Positions 1-10,801 of a stretch of DNA of 32,244 nucleotides are shown here, piece after piece. Both the position numbers and the translations under genes were made by a program. Source of the DNA: Kalaharituber pfeilii (lineage: Eukaryota; Ascomycota; Pezizomycetes; Pezizales; Pezizaceae); the NCBI GenBank assembly GCA_015179045.1, contig WHUZ01000202.1, positions 1 through 32,244 on the forward strand, read 5' to 3'. How positions within the stretch are numbered: the stretch's first letter is position 1; each line of letters starts with the position of its first letter. The notes beneath the pieces were generated by a model. It saw only the letters and a program-made list of their open reading frames with translations. It was not told where the DNA came from and searched no databases.

Positions 1-699
1 GGATGATGATTTGGCAGAGGGAATGGAATCCACATGCAAGAGCAGCAAATGCGAGATAAACTCGATACCTACGCAGAAGGGCAAAATCATGGACTATATC
101 AACACCATGAAGAAAATGAACCACCTAGCCAATTACGACGAAAAAACGTTCAAGGACAAGGTGGTCAAAGGGTTGAAAAGAAACATTGCCCAATTCTTCC
201 TCATGCAGCCAGGAGTACCCAATGAATCGCTTGATGACTGGTGCAAACGCGTAATAGCGGTTGGCATGCGGGACGAGCGAACAACGCAAGTTGTGGGTCA
301 CAGTGGTGGTAACAAACCTAGTGGCCATTCAAAGGGGAAACAATCTTCAGAGAAGAAGAAGGACAGTGTGGAAACTACGACCTCTAAGCCCAGCCCATAC
401 CTCCCCGGCTCCTCCAAGGAACTCAGCGCCAAATGGAAGGCCGATGGGAAATGCTCTCGCTGTGGAAGAAAAGGCCACACTTTCAGCAAATGCGTGGCTA
501 CGGAAATCGTGAAGGAGTGGAAGACGACCCAGCCAACTAATCAGTCGGGTAATAAGAGGAAGAGAGATGACGACAAGAAGGAGGACAAAAAGGAGGTAAG
601 GAAAATTAAAAAGAAAACAAAGGAGACTCGGCTGGGATACAGGCTCGCAGCCTAGCGTCACGCATCACCACTCTCGATGAATCCGAGTCGGAAAACTAG
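1..699 (+). pseudogene. gag: gag C-terminal part of element A1 (nucleocapsid zinc knuckle)
   Basis: The frame opening near base 11 gives a basic, hydrophilic protein. A capsid-like stretch is followed by a Lys/Ser-rich linker and a CCHC zinc knuckle (CSRCGRKGHTFSKC, about 451-495), then a very Lys-rich tail. All four zinc ligands are present here, whereas A2 has Tyr for the second Cys. Compared with A2, one base is missing near 610, which sends the frame to an early stop at 653-655; the family frame would end at a TAG at 697-699. Gag forms the retrotransposon particle and packages RNA. The N-terminus is outside the window. Assignment to gag is firm; function is very unlikely. Confidence 0.85.
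690..699 (+). promoter_or_regulatory. candidate -1 ribosomal frameshift site at gag/pro junction (GGAAAAC then TAG)
   Basis: In the frame of the last Gag codons the sequence reads G GAA AAC TAG, so a GGAAAAC heptamer sits directly before the Gag stop. The protease frame lies at -1 relative to Gag and is open across this stop, closing upstream at a TGA about 13 bases before it. The same heptamer and stop are present in A2 (20113 down to 20104). GGAAAAC is not a textbook X-XXY-YYZ site, but its shape resembles the GGAUUUA site of some retroviruses. Inferred, not tested. Confidence 0.4.
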
Positions 700-1260
700 A
701 AAGGCAGATCTTAGCCAACGAAGTGTCTGCCCCTCCTCCTCCTCCAGTTGGCCTCACTCCTCCTCCAATCCTCGAAGGACCTCCAGCAAAGAAATCAATC
801 ATTCGAAAGCCGAGCTAAAATAGAAGAAAAATAGTATCTCAAAATTAGTAATAATTAGAGTATATATTAATCCAGAGCAGAAATGTCAATGCTCTCCAAC
901 AAAGTACCAATCTCATACATCAAAAGAAAATTCCTCATCAAGTTCAGAGAGCCGGAATGTGCCTTATCAAACACTGGGATAGAGTATACCCAAAGCTCCA
1001 AATGACTCTTATCGACAATACCGGTAAAGTTCATAAAGAACTCATCAACTTCAACATCAGTAATGGAGGAAGGACGATGATGCACTCTTGTCAATAACGT
1101 AGATAGCTAGTCACTAGCCATATCATTGATTGGGACTTGGACTATATTGACACTAAATCATACTAAATGCTCGAAATACATCAAAGCTAGGTGCTTTGAA
1201 CTTTGTGAAGCAGAGAAACTTTACACGACTAAAGAATAGTAAGCAGGGCAAGTGTTTTTT
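700..1260 (+). pseudogene. pro: retropepsin-like protease of element A1, degenerate
   Basis: Aligns with the better preserved protease of A2 (19694-20118): a Pro-rich start, then the catalytic region, then the SNKVPI and KRKF segments. The active-site triplet region reads I-N-P at about 865-875, where A2 has I-D-P-G-A, so the catalytic Asp is changed to Asn by a G-to-A type change. Several stops interrupt the frame (for example near 821 and 836). The enzyme would process Gag-Pol; this copy cannot be functional. After about 1100 the protease to RT linker follows with frequent stops. Confidence 0.7.
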
Positions 1261-1289
1261 TGGTCATATATATATATTGTAGGATGAAA

Positions 1290-2760
1290 AATATTCAAGT
1301 GCTATCTACCAAACGGAAGCTGGCAAGCAGGTAACCTTTGATCTAGCAGCATAGAAGAAGAAATTCCGAAGGTTTTCGACTTCAAGACTATAGCAAAACT
1401 ACCTCCGCACTGATTATCCGACCATTGCATACCTCTACAGAAGGACAACAACCTCTCATGGGGACCTATTTACTGATTAAGTAAGAAGGAATTGGAAATC
1501 CTTAAAGAATATATTAAATAGATGTTAAAAGAAAGGAAAGATCCGACCCTCACAATCCCTAGTAAGTACACCTATCCTGTTCGTCTCAAAAAAGAATAGC
1601 AAACTATGCATGTGTGTTGATTATAGAGGCCTTAACCGAATCACTATCAAGAACTACTACCCTCTCCACTAATGGCAGAACTCCGAGACCGACTCGCAAA
1701 GGCAAATACTTCACTGCCTTGACTTAAAGAACGGATACAACTTGGTATGAATTGCTAAAGGAGATAAGTGGAAGACAGCCTTTAGGACTCGGTATAGCCA
1801 CTACAAATACACAGTTATGCCATTCGGACTCTGCAATGTACCAGCAACCTTCCAGGAGTTCATGAATGAAATCTTCAAAGACATGATCGATCAGGGTTTA
1901 CTGGCATACATCGACGACCTACTAATATATGCCGAAACCCTAGAAGAATATAATACAATCCTGGAAGAGGTGTTGCGCAGGCTACAGGAAAATGGTTTGG
2001 CTATATAAGAGGAAAAATGCGAGTAGTGCATGGAGGAAGTTGAATTTTTGGGTTATCACATCTTGGGGAAAGGAATCTCGATGTCCACCAATAAAATCCA
2101 GGCTATCCTTGATTGGAAGACCTCCTGGTACTAATGAACACTCCAACTTGAAGACAGATATACAATCCTTCCTAGATTTGCTAACTTCTACTAACGCTTT
2201 CATTAAGGACTACAGTAAGATATGCTTACCTCTAACTCGACTACTCAATAAAGAGGCAAAGCTAGTCTGGGACCTCCATAAGAGGAAGCTTTCCAACAAC
2301 TTAAGGAAGCTTTCACAACTGCTCCGATTCTAGCACACTATTACCCAGAATACGAAATCATTCTGGAAATAGATGCAAGTGACTTCGCACTTGGAGAGAT
2401 CCTAAGTCAGAAGCAAGAAGATGGCAAACTACACCCAGTTGCATTCCATTCCCGAGAAGTTCACCCAGCCGAAATTAACTATGACATCTTCGACAAGGAG
2501 ATGCTGGCTGTGGTGGAATGTATGACAGATACCTGGAGAGAATACTGTGAAGGTGCTAAGCACAGCATCAAAGTCTATACCGACTATGACAATCTCTAGA
2601 TCTTCAACACCATTAAGAAGCTATCTCGCCGTCAAGCACGATGGGCAGAAAAACTTGCCCCATTCGACTATACAATCATCTACCGAAAAGGAAAAGCGAA
2701 TGCCAAGGCAGATGCTTTATCCAGACATGGTGACCATGCCCTTAAGAAGGGGAGTGGACA
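1290..2760 (+). pseudogene. pol: reverse transcriptase and RNase H of element A1, broken
   Basis: RT motifs are spread over shifting frames: an [19 protein letters not shown] block near 1618-1660, the [20 protein letters not shown] block from 1817, and the catalytic YIDD at 1907-1918 with both Asp intact. The thumb and connection follow, then RNase H with an [17 protein letters not shown] start near 2365 and a C-terminal KGKANAKADALS segment near 2690-2720. Stops and frameshifts occur throughout, for example an in-frame TAG near 2598 where A2 has CAG. Order and motifs are those of Ty3/gypsy pol. Together with the integrase this would make and insert the cDNA copy. Confidence 0.85.
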
Positions 2761-2989
2761 GCGAGATCAGCAAGAAACTAAGTTCTAGGAAGAAGGAACG
2801 TGGCAGGAAGAGGAAGAAATTTTGACTGCAAGAACAATAAAAGCTCTGAAAGTGGTAGCATTAACTGACGAATGGAGGAGCAAGCTAATCGAAGAAGGGA
2901 AAAAGGACAAATAGTATACTCAACTTAAGGAACGCATCCAGCAGAAGAACGATAACGTCGATAAACGATTCAGTATCCGTGACGAAGTA

Positions 2990-4250
2990 GTCCTACACAA
3001 CAACCAGTTTGTGATACCAATAGCCCTTAGACAGGAAATACTTCAAGCAAAACATGATCATCCCTCGCTGGCCACCTTGGAATCGAAAAAAACCACAGAA
3101 CTTATCGGCAGGACTTCTATTGGCCTAACGCTCACAACGATATCATGAATACATTGCGCATGCTTGGAATGCCAAAGGAATAAGGCACGAAGACACAAGA
3201 AATATGGCCTCCTTTACCTCATGAGATACCATACTAACCATGGTCCTCTATCAGCATGGACTTCATTACCGAACTCCCTCCTTCAGACGGCTTCATACAA
3301 ATATGGGTAGTAGTGGATAGGTTCACTAAGATGGCTCACTTCATCTCTCTAGCAGAACAATCTGCAGAACAATTAGCAACTACCTTCCTTCAAGAAATAT
3401 AGTGACTCTACAGCTTACCGAAGTCTATTATATCGGACTGAGACCAAAGTTTACTTCGAACTTCTGGCAGGAACTCATGAAGAAACTCAAAGTCAACCTA
3501 AACATGAGTACCACTGCACACCGGAAACCGATGGACAAACCGAAAGAGTCAACCAAACCCTCGAAGGTTACCTCCGCAACTAGTCACCTACTACCAGGAC
3601 AATTGGAACCAACTCTTACCCCTCGCAGAGTTCGCATACAATAATACACAACATAGCTCCACCAAGACCTCACCTTTCTTCGCCAACTACGGCTTTCACC
3701 CCTTGTTGATACCATCAATGAAGGAAGAGGCCCTCAACGTACTCTCGAGAGAACTCACAGGAGAATGGGAATGGATTCGCAAGGAACTGAACAAATCAAT
3801 TGAATGAGCAGCTAAGTGGTACGACCAACATCACGCCCAACAGCCAAACTTCAAGGAAGGAGACAAAGTCATGCTTAATACCAAAAACATTCTGACAAAA
3901 AGACCTTCCAAGAAACTCGATAGCTAAGTTGATCGGACCCTTCACTATCGAAAAAGCAATAGGCAAACATTCCTTCAAGCTTAAGTTACCATACAACTTG
4001 AAGATATACCCTGTCTTTCACGTTTCACTGCTCGAACCGTTCAAAACATCCGCTCTCAACCCTCTACCCGACCAACCATCCCCACTAATGCAAGAAGGCG
4101 AGGAAGAATACTTCATAGCCTCCATCACCGATGTACAATACAATAGTACTAAGAAGACACTAGAGTACCTTGTGCAGTGGAAGGTTATAGGCCCGAGGAG
4201 GCAACATGGGAAAGCCTAGGTGAACTATTAATGGATAATGGATCACCGTG
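2990..4250 (+). pseudogene. pol: integrase and chromodomain of element A1, broken
   Basis: An HHCC-type N-terminal zinc region is recognisable (a GHLGIEK-like stretch disrupted near 3065-3090, CLECQRNKARRHKKYG near 3160-3210), followed by the core with [11 protein letters not shown] near 3250-3285 and [13 protein letters not shown] near 3305-3345. The second Asp segment is degraded near 3425-3460. From 3929 the GPY/F-like segment IGPFTIEKAIGKHSFKLKL and FHVSLLEPF lead to the chromodomain EYFIASITDV...EYLVQW. The chromodomain then shifts frame because one G is missing near 4180; the continuation (GPEEATWE type) is in another frame. The chromodomain of such elements binds modified histone tails and biases integration toward heterochromatin. 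Confidence 0.85.
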
Positions 4251-4752
4251 GACGCACTTAAAGAATTCCTGAAACGATACCCTGATAAAGAAAAACAAGC
4301 CGAATCAGGGCAACGAGGAAGAAAGAGAAAGAGAAGTTAGAAATGCAGTCAAGTTACTGACCTAGAGTGCAGATATATCTGATCATAAAGGTATGGCATG
4401 GACCTAACCTATGAACTTAAGTTCATATAGTGTTAACACTTATCCTAGATACAAGCCAAGGTGTCAAACGGAAAAGTGTTCAAGGGGTCAAGACACTACG
4501 AATATAGTAGTATGTCTTATGATAAATAGGTAAAGCTCTTACCAACTACCTTCAATGTCAAAGACTAAGTAGAGGCACAGCTATAGTCAGGATATCACGG
4601 AATATTACCTTGAGTACGATCATGGCAATTAAGTTGCTAAGGTCAAGGTAAGAGATCCACCAACGCTAAGCTGTATAGCTTATATTCTTTTAAGAAATTA
4701 AAGAGTAATAGCTAACAGGCACTCGGACGTGTACTCTAAGAAGGGAAGTACT
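4251..4752 (+). other. non-coding 3' region of element A1 with polypurine tract
   Basis: About 480 bases between the end of the chromodomain and the LTR show no coding frame. The same sequence occurs in A2 (16034-16425, opposite strand), so it is part of the element. It ends in the purine-rich AAGAAGGGAAGTAC at about 4739-4752, directly before the LTR, which fits a polypurine tract priming plus-strand synthesis. Short palindromic sequence (GAACTTAAGTTC) occurs near 4410. Confidence 0.75.
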
Positions 4753-5389
4753 GTTACAGGCATAATCGTTCTCATGCTATAACACGTCTTGTTTAAGTGT
4801 CGTCAAAAGGTACTACTAACTATAAAGCCTACCAGTCGGAAGTTTAGCTAACCCGATACTAGTCAGGTCTGTGGTAGTGGAACTTCTTTAGTTAAGAAGT
4901 AAGTAACTACTAAGATTAGCAATCTTGGTTACTAACTCTTCTGGCAGCTCCTGTTATACTATTCGTTATACGATAACCTTTTCTTATTTTCTTATATCAT
5001 CAATCTTTACATAGGAATCAGAGTTATGATGGTATTTTTAGATAGAGGCTTGCATTAGAGGTTTCAAGTTCTTGTATTTGTTGTTCTAGAATTTATTATA
5101 AGAGTTAGTCAAAAAGAAAAGCTATTACTTAGCTTTTTGCCAGGGTCTGGCTTGATCACTAGAATCCATTCAAGCTGAATTTGTTAACAGCTTTGAAGAA
5201 CTATATTTTATATAAATAGAAGCCTGACTCACTGAAGTTAGAAAGGTAAGGATCTAGAATTCAACCTTAATAAATATAAAGCTTTCTTACTACCTTAACT
5301 ACTTTATTTTCTGTGACTTATATTTAATTATATTTTATGTTGGACTTAGTTATTTAGTAAATGGCTTACCCCTAACATCCTCCGTAATA
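4753..5389 (+). repeat. LTR of family A (3' LTR of A1)
   Basis: Starts TGTTACAGGCATAA and matches both LTRs of A2 through its length, including the ATTATGTTGG/ATTTAGTAAA end segment. The terminal bases are mutated (CCGTAATA where A2 has CCGTAACA), so the right boundary is accurate to a few bases. A TATA-like stretch (TTTTATATAAATAG) lies near 5203-5220. Sequence right of it is gag of another family. Confidence 0.85.
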
Positions 5390-6689
5390 GTGGACCACTA
5401 CTAGGAGGGGCTGGAGGGTCCAGAGGTAGAGTAGGAAGCATTCCAGAGGGTGTCTTCTTCTTGTCCTGAGCATATAAGAAGTTCAGGATCTAGTCCAACA
5501 TATTGCCTATAGTATTTATATTGCTGATAAGGGGGTTTAGTTCGTTCAGGAAGAAATCCTCGAGCCCAGCTTTTTGTTGAAGAAGAGCATCATTAAATTG
5601 GACACTTTGGCTGTTCAATGTGTTATTGAATTGAGCAGCTTAGGCCATGGTGATAGCGTCAAACCTTTCCCTTAGAGCTGTCAAATTGGTTAGTATAGTG
5701 TCATTATCCACCTGTTGCTAGGCTGTGAACTGGTTAGTTAGATTTACGACTCCTGTTAGTGCTTGTTAGGTCTCCGATTGGGCATACTCCATGCTCTCCT
5801 TGAGTTTGTTGGCAGTTTTATTTGCTACTTTTCGCATTTTCTTCATCTTCGGTATCTCCCTATATAGTGCTAGAGAGCTATCAGCAAGGCTCAGAGATGA
5901 ACTAGTGGCTTTAGCCATTGAGGCCACAGGTTTGCCCATTGAGGGAGTAGGTTTGGCCGTGGAGAGGGTTCATTTAGCTGTTTCCTTTCCCTTGGAGCTA
6001 GATAGTTCTTCTAACTTCTCCATAATTACTTAAGGTATGGTAGCCATAGGGTGAGGCAACTGGAGGAGAGGGTGCCATTGGGGTGTAGGCTGCAAGGTTT
6101 CTACTCTGAAGTGGCGAGTCCTATAGCTCATCTCTAGTATTGTATATGATGGAGTATAGGCAATATAGTGCTGTGGCTGTGGGTGTATTGCTATAAGTTG
6201 TCCGAGGTGCCTTGCTTGTATTTCCTAAGCTTCTGGGATGACAGTATAGGTTCCATCTTTATCATCACTTCTGTAGTAAGGGGATAATGAGTGAGAAGTT
6301 GTGAATGGATCGATCACGAGGGGGGTAGTGATGTCTATAGAGTCATCTATCAATGCTGCTGATACTATAGTTTATGCAAGTCTGGCTGTTTGTGCGGGAG
6401 AGAGATATGAGCAAGTAATATTTAACTCTCGCCGTATAGTATTTAGCTGCAATACTAACCAGTGGATATGGTCTTCGGTAACTATTCGGAGCCGGTAGCC
6501 CTCATCAACCTCTTGCCACAAAAACTCAATATTAGTATAGAGTTGTTCTTGCTGCAATTATTGCGACGCAAGCTTGTCATGGTAGAAATTAATGTGCTCT
6601 CTCAACTCTTACATGCAGGTTAATAGATTATGGTCATCAGCAATTATCAGACATACAATTAGTATGATCAGGAGTACGACGTGGAGCAT
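5390..6689 (-). pseudogene. gag: gag N-terminal part of a family B element, cut by A1
   Basis: Reading the minus strand from about 6557 down to 5390, one frame gives a continuous hydrophilic protein broken by only a handful of stops (TAG, TAA, TGA). Features in order: a segment LYTNIEFLWQEVDEGYRLR, a Pro/His-rich part, a Ser/Lys-rich part, then a heptad-like region (TNLTALRERFDAITMA, NTLNSQSVQFNDALLQQKAG) ending in a Pro-rich stretch. It follows an LTR of family B (6769-7309) in the same orientation and at the right distance, so gag is the natural reading; no capsid or zinc-knuckle motif is reached before A1 cuts it at 5389/5390. A start at 6689 is possible but not certain. It could be a different N-terminal ORF. 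Confidence 0.55.
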
Positions 6690-6768
6690 AGGGATAAATA
6701 AAAGATAAGTGGTATAATGTTACTACCAGGCACTTCAACATTGCTAAGTGGTAGCAGTCTGGTATGAA

Positions 6769-7309
6769 TGTTATAGTTAAAGGTAAGCGACAAAGAAGAA
6801 TAGGCAGAGGTAAGGGATAAACTTACAGTTTGAGTAAAACTTAGGATATCGCTAGAGTCTTAATTCTTTATAACTAATGGCAGAAGTGGAGCTTTATATA
6901 TTAAGTACTCATCATATATGACTCGTCAACAATTAATAACATGACTATAATATGATAACACTATCTCATAAAATAGATAAGTAAATATAAAAGCAGTAAT
7001 GTAATAGAAACATATGATAACATAGATCTCCTTTCCAAAACTAATAAGTAAGCAAAACATTATCTATATTGTAACCGTGCATTATTAGTAAAGGTATTGT
7101 AAGTGACGCCAGTTGCTTCATAAGCACCATACATGTATTAGTGCAGTGTACGTATAAGAACTGATACATACGTTTGTGAGATAACTACTGAACAACCAAA
7201 GTATACTGCAGCTCTCCTAGTATTGATTAGATATATCTTAGCAAGTCTTATAATGGTATGGGCTGGTACCTTCCTAATATTTAGTAGGTCTTTATCTTTG
7301 GCCATAACA
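6769..7309 (-). repeat. LTR of family B (B2), 5' LTR of the interrupted element
   Basis: On the minus strand it starts TGTTATGGC at 7309 and ends CTATAACA at 6769. It matches, in reverse, the LTR at 14885-15404 over nearly its entire length (for example AAGACCTAC and CTAAGTTTTACTCAAACT). GGTAT occurs at 6761-6765 and 7310-7314, a possible target duplication if the end is placed three bases further out. Confidence 0.8.
6829..6901 (-). promoter_or_regulatory. shared LTR promoter module in LTR-B2
   Basis: Reading the minus strand: a TATA-like TATATAAAG about 45 bases before an AATTAAGACTCTAGCGATAT segment and CCTAAGTTTTACTCA. The same order occurs in LTRs of families B, C and D. It is placed where a core promoter and RNA start would be expected in an LTR; no transcript evidence. 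Confidence 0.5.
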
Positions 7310-7735
7310 GGTATGTATTGGACTCCTCTCTCAAAACTTCTACTAGGATGGCTAAAAAGACTCATACCAACATCTACTAATAGGAAGTCTTGACAAGATA
7401 GTTATAAACTTTGTTGGAGAACTACTAAGGGCTTTAATACTATTTCAGTTGTTACAAACTGGTTCACTAAAATGCAATACTGTACTATATACTAGTAAAA
7501 AACACTTAGACAACTTGAAATATCACTAACACCTTCAATGATATCTTTAGGCAATGTGGTCTACCCCATCATGTGACTATAAACTACAATTTACCTTAGC
7601 CCTTTAGGAAGATATTATATTTAAACTTGATGTACAACTCCAACTGTATACTACTTACTACCTACAGACTGACAGAGTCTCTGATATGGAATATCTGGTA
7701 TTATAGAGAGTATGTAATACAGACTTCCAAATAGT
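7310..7735 (+). pseudogene. pol: integrase core remnant of a family D element (D1)
   Basis: The plus strand gives an integrase-like stretch, TTKGFNTISVVTNWFTKMQY at about 7420-7480, where gypsy integrases have a ...[11 protein letters not shown]... segment after the first catalytic Asp. Further on, near 7665-7690, LQTDRVSDMEYLVL resembles the conserved [12 protein letters not shown] block containing the catalytic Glu. Stops are frequent. The upstream part of pol was separated by insertion of the family B element at 7309/7310. Downstream the sequence continues into the D arm described next. Confidence 0.6.
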
Positions 7736-8683
7736 ATCTCTATACTTTCCATGACTGAACTATAGCAAAGATGATGAGATTTGGAAAATAGTTAAGAATT
7801 TTTATAAATTATCAGAATCTGTTAGAGAGTTCTATGATCATAATCTAAACAAGTTTTTCAGACTCTATGGTCTAATAATGCATTAATAGCTTATAGGACA
7901 GAGCATGTCACATAAATGGGAATTCTGTACTGCTATGCTACTTAGATGGTTTATTGATATAAGTATCTTTTCCTTACAAAGACTTTTTCCTACTAAGTTT
8001 TATCTTTAGGAAGATTTTTAATGGCTTACTGATAATAAGTGAAAGATACACTAGCCTCACTATCGGCCATGACCAACTGCAGTTTAGCTCATGTATTACC
8101 TTATATATAAGGTATGCTGATAGCCAAAGTATGAGACTTATAATCCCAATTAGTTTAGTTTCCTATTAGTAATTATTACTCAAGATAAGTACCCTAAATA
8201 GATATGTAATATTATAGCTAAGATGGAAACTTACTTACTACTATAGTAAAGAGCAAGGGTTCTACTACTAATTAGCTACTATAGCTAAAGGTGAAGACTT
8301 ATCTACCAAAGAGAAAATGCTGACTCTGTAATCGAATATAAGACCAATGCTGATCAACTAGACTGATTACCTGTCAAGTTTAGCAGTTGATTCTTATATT
8401 GTTTAGATAGGGCAGTACTATGGAAGAGTATGTTATCCAGAATGTAGTTTAATATATATACTCAAATTATGGAAGCCTTATTTATATATACATACATATT
8501 AGTATATTTATTATCTTGGTCTTATACTATTTTTGTATATTTTTGTTATATATACCTATTATTATAAGTATTGGTATTGATAAGAAATTGCTATGGAGTT
8601 AGCCAATTATTCATTTATTAACTCCTTATATATAGCTACACTAAAGTCTATATAAGTGTTGACTAGCAATAGCATAGTTAGAA
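7736..8683 (+). repeat. left arm of a long inverted repeat (3' end of element D1)
   Basis: Matches the reverse complement of 10078-11903 once the TRIM at 10802-11677 is removed. Recognisable matching blocks: CATGACTGAACTATAGC (7748), AGCTCATGTATTACCT (8086), GAGAAAATGCTGAC (8312), GGGCAGTACTATGGAAG (8410), AGCCAATTATTCATTT (8600). The content is the end of pol, a non-coding 3' region and the start of LTR-D1. Differences are mostly transitions. Confidence 0.8.
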
Positions 8684-8700
8684 TATCTGCAAGAAAACTT
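8210..8700 (+). repeat. LTR of family D (D1), 3' end not resolved
   Basis: Begins TATTATAGCTAAGATGG, aligned to TGTTATAGCTAGGGTAG in LTR-D2 (from 10550, minus strand). It carries the TATA-type CTATATAAGTG near 8648. Similarity to D2 is lost at about 8683, just after the TATA region, so the far end of this LTR is either heavily mutated or replaced. Confidence 0.6.
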
Positions 8701-10009
8701 TTCATATCCTAAGGTATTATATACATTAGATATACTAATGCCATAGAACATTAACTACTTTATATAGTAATATACTCTTTTTATATATAGGGTTCAGATG
8801 CCACTCTAAATTGGCTCACTTCTATAATGGAGGAGTATTTACTATAACATCCAGTGATTCGTACTTTTTATATCATGCATTATAAATTTATAGGTATATT
8901 ATTAACTACAATTCAGACAACCCTATATTGTAAACTCTAGCTTTCAAGTGTCTTCATTTTGAACTATAATTTAATTTTATCTCTATTCTCAACAACAGCT
9001 TTAATCAGGTTATATTCTCAATTATATATTGAATTCACTAATGTTCTCAACATTCTAACATAAACTATATTATGTTACTGAAGTTGAAATTTCTTATAGA
9101 CACAGTATGTCAGATATCCAATCTTAGAAATGTCAGATCTCCTTCTCAATATATATTATCTTTTATAGTATTGTAGAATATTTTATCAATATAAGTAATA
9201 TAGGATTCCCAAAATACGAAATTCTGGATATCCGATGCATACAGTAAGTATAAGTTCATACCTTATTTTCAGTCTGATGTAGCAATTACTAATACAAACT
9301 TTTATAAATATAATAGATAATATTATACTTGTAGTTACTTGGATAGATATTTCTGCCTCTTGTTTATAATATAGCATACTTTTAATATAACATATAAAAA
9401 CCAAGAGATAATAAACAATCATAAAAGTAAGAAATAGTAACAAAGAAGGAGGAAATAAGTAGAAAGTAACACAAAGCAGACACAGCACATAGTTTCACTA
9501 TCAGTTTGCAGAAAATAAGATATTAAATAACTAGAGACAAGAGACAATTAGGAATAAGAGAGAAAAGGATGTATCAAAGAACATGCAAAGAAAAGAAGGT
9601 AATAGAAATAAAGAAATCAAAAAGATAGAAAAAGTCAGGAAAGCAATGTCTAATACAATGTATTAGTATAGCATACTAGTTCTAATACTGTGCATTCTAC
9701 TTAGTGGATATATTACTTTGGACTAGAGTTGCCTGTCATATAGTAGTAGACTGGTCTCTATAGAGACAGCAATTGAACAGCCACTCTCTTAACTCCATCT
9801 CATACTGATCCATATTACCTACTATACTATGCACCACTATCTTCTTATTATGGATATGAGGGACTCGGCTCTGGTGAGTACTAGAAGGACTAGATATTAT
9901 GGTTACGGTGAGGCAAATACAGCAGGTTGGAATAGCTACAGAAGTGTATATAGTAGACCAAAAGGGCAGCTACTCAGTAGGGAGCATGTAGCAGAGTGGA
10001 ATGATTTAT
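8701..10009. other. AT-rich spacer between the two D arms, no gene recognised
   Basis: About 1.3 kb of very AT-rich sequence with no open frame that resembles a known protein. From 9400 to 9660 the plus strand is purine-rich (many AGAAAG, GAAATAA stretches). A minus-strand frame starting near 9816 (MDQYEMELREWLFNCC) stops after about 30 codons and could be a start of a lost gag, but nothing supports this. I see no clear repeat, RNA gene or element end here. Confidence 0.5.
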
Positions 10010-10550
10010 GAGCATAATAATGGAATAATAGGTTCAGAGTTATAAAGGACTTAGGACACCGCTTATATCTTGATTCTTCTAACTATGCTATAGCCAGCTA
10101 GCACTTATATAAACTTCAGTATAGCCATACATAAGGAGTCAACAAATGAATAATTGGCTGGCCCCATGGTGATTCCATATTAATACTAATACTATAGTAA
10201 TAGACATACATAATAAAAACATGTAAAAATAGTATGGGATAAAGATAATGAATGTACTAATATATGTATATATATAAATAAAGCTTCCGTAACTCGAGTG
10301 TATATATCAAGCAACATTCTGGATAACATACCCTTCCATAGTACTGCCCTGTCTAAACAATATGAGAATCAATAGTTAAGTCTAATGAGTGGTCAGTTTA
10401 GTCAATTAGTGTTAATCTTATATTCCAATTGCAGGGTCAGCATTTTCTCCTTAGTAGGTAAGTCTTCACCTTTAGTTGTAGTAGCTAGTTAGTAGTAGAG
10501 CCCTTGCCTCTTGCCATAGTAATAGGTAAGTTTCTACCCTAGCTATAACA
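10010..10550 (-). repeat. LTR of family D (D2)
   Basis: On the minus strand starts TGTTATAGCTAGGGTAGAAA at 10550, preceded by a purine-rich AAACAGGGGTAA (10551-10562) that fits a polypurine tract, so this is a 3' LTR. It contains TTTATATAAGTGC and the AATCAAGATATAAGCGGTGT / CCTAAGTCC segment shared with LTR families B and C. The far end is set only roughly, from the length of related LTRs. Confidence 0.65.
10030..10111 (-). promoter_or_regulatory. shared LTR promoter module in LTR-D2
   Basis: Minus strand: TATATAAGTGC followed after about 30 bases by AGAATCAAGATATAAGCGG and TGTCCTAAGTCC. Corresponds in order and spacing to LTR-B and LTR-C. Confidence 0.55.
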
Positions 10551-10801
10551 TTACCCCTGTTTAGAGTACTTATCTCAAGTAATAATCACTAACAGAAAAC
10601 CAAACTAATTAGGATTGTAGGTCTCATACTTTGGCCCCTAGTGTACTTTATATGTGAGGTAATACATGAGCTAAACCACAGTTGCCCGTGGCTGATAGTG
10701 AGACTGGTGTGTCTTTTACTTATTATTAGTGAGCCATTAAAACTTTCCCAAAGACAAAACCCAGTAAGAAAAAGTCTTTATAAGGAAAAGGTACTCACAT
10801 C

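Larger units (their letters stand above)
1..5389 (+). mobile_element. Ty3/gypsy chromovirus element A1, 5' end outside window
   Basis: A degenerate LTR retrotransposon read left to right. The order gag zinc knuckle, aspartic protease, reverse transcriptase, RNase H, integrase, chromodomain, polypurine tract and 3' LTR is that of Ty3/gypsy chromoviruses. A second copy of the same family (A2) lies at 15405-22879 in the opposite orientation and aligns along the whole length, which helped to place the broken domains. The 5' LTR and the start of gag are outside the window. Many in-frame TAG codons correspond to CAG or TGG in A2, so A1 is the more mutated copy through pol, although its gag knuckle and RT active site are better preserved. 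Its 3' boundary falls inside a gag pseudogene of family B, so A1 inserted into an older element. Confidence 0.9.

Noticed and set aside
9186..9488. 100-residue hydrophobic minus-strand frame
   Set aside because: Leu/Ile/Tyr-rich because the DNA is AT-rich; no start context, family similarity or conserved motif.
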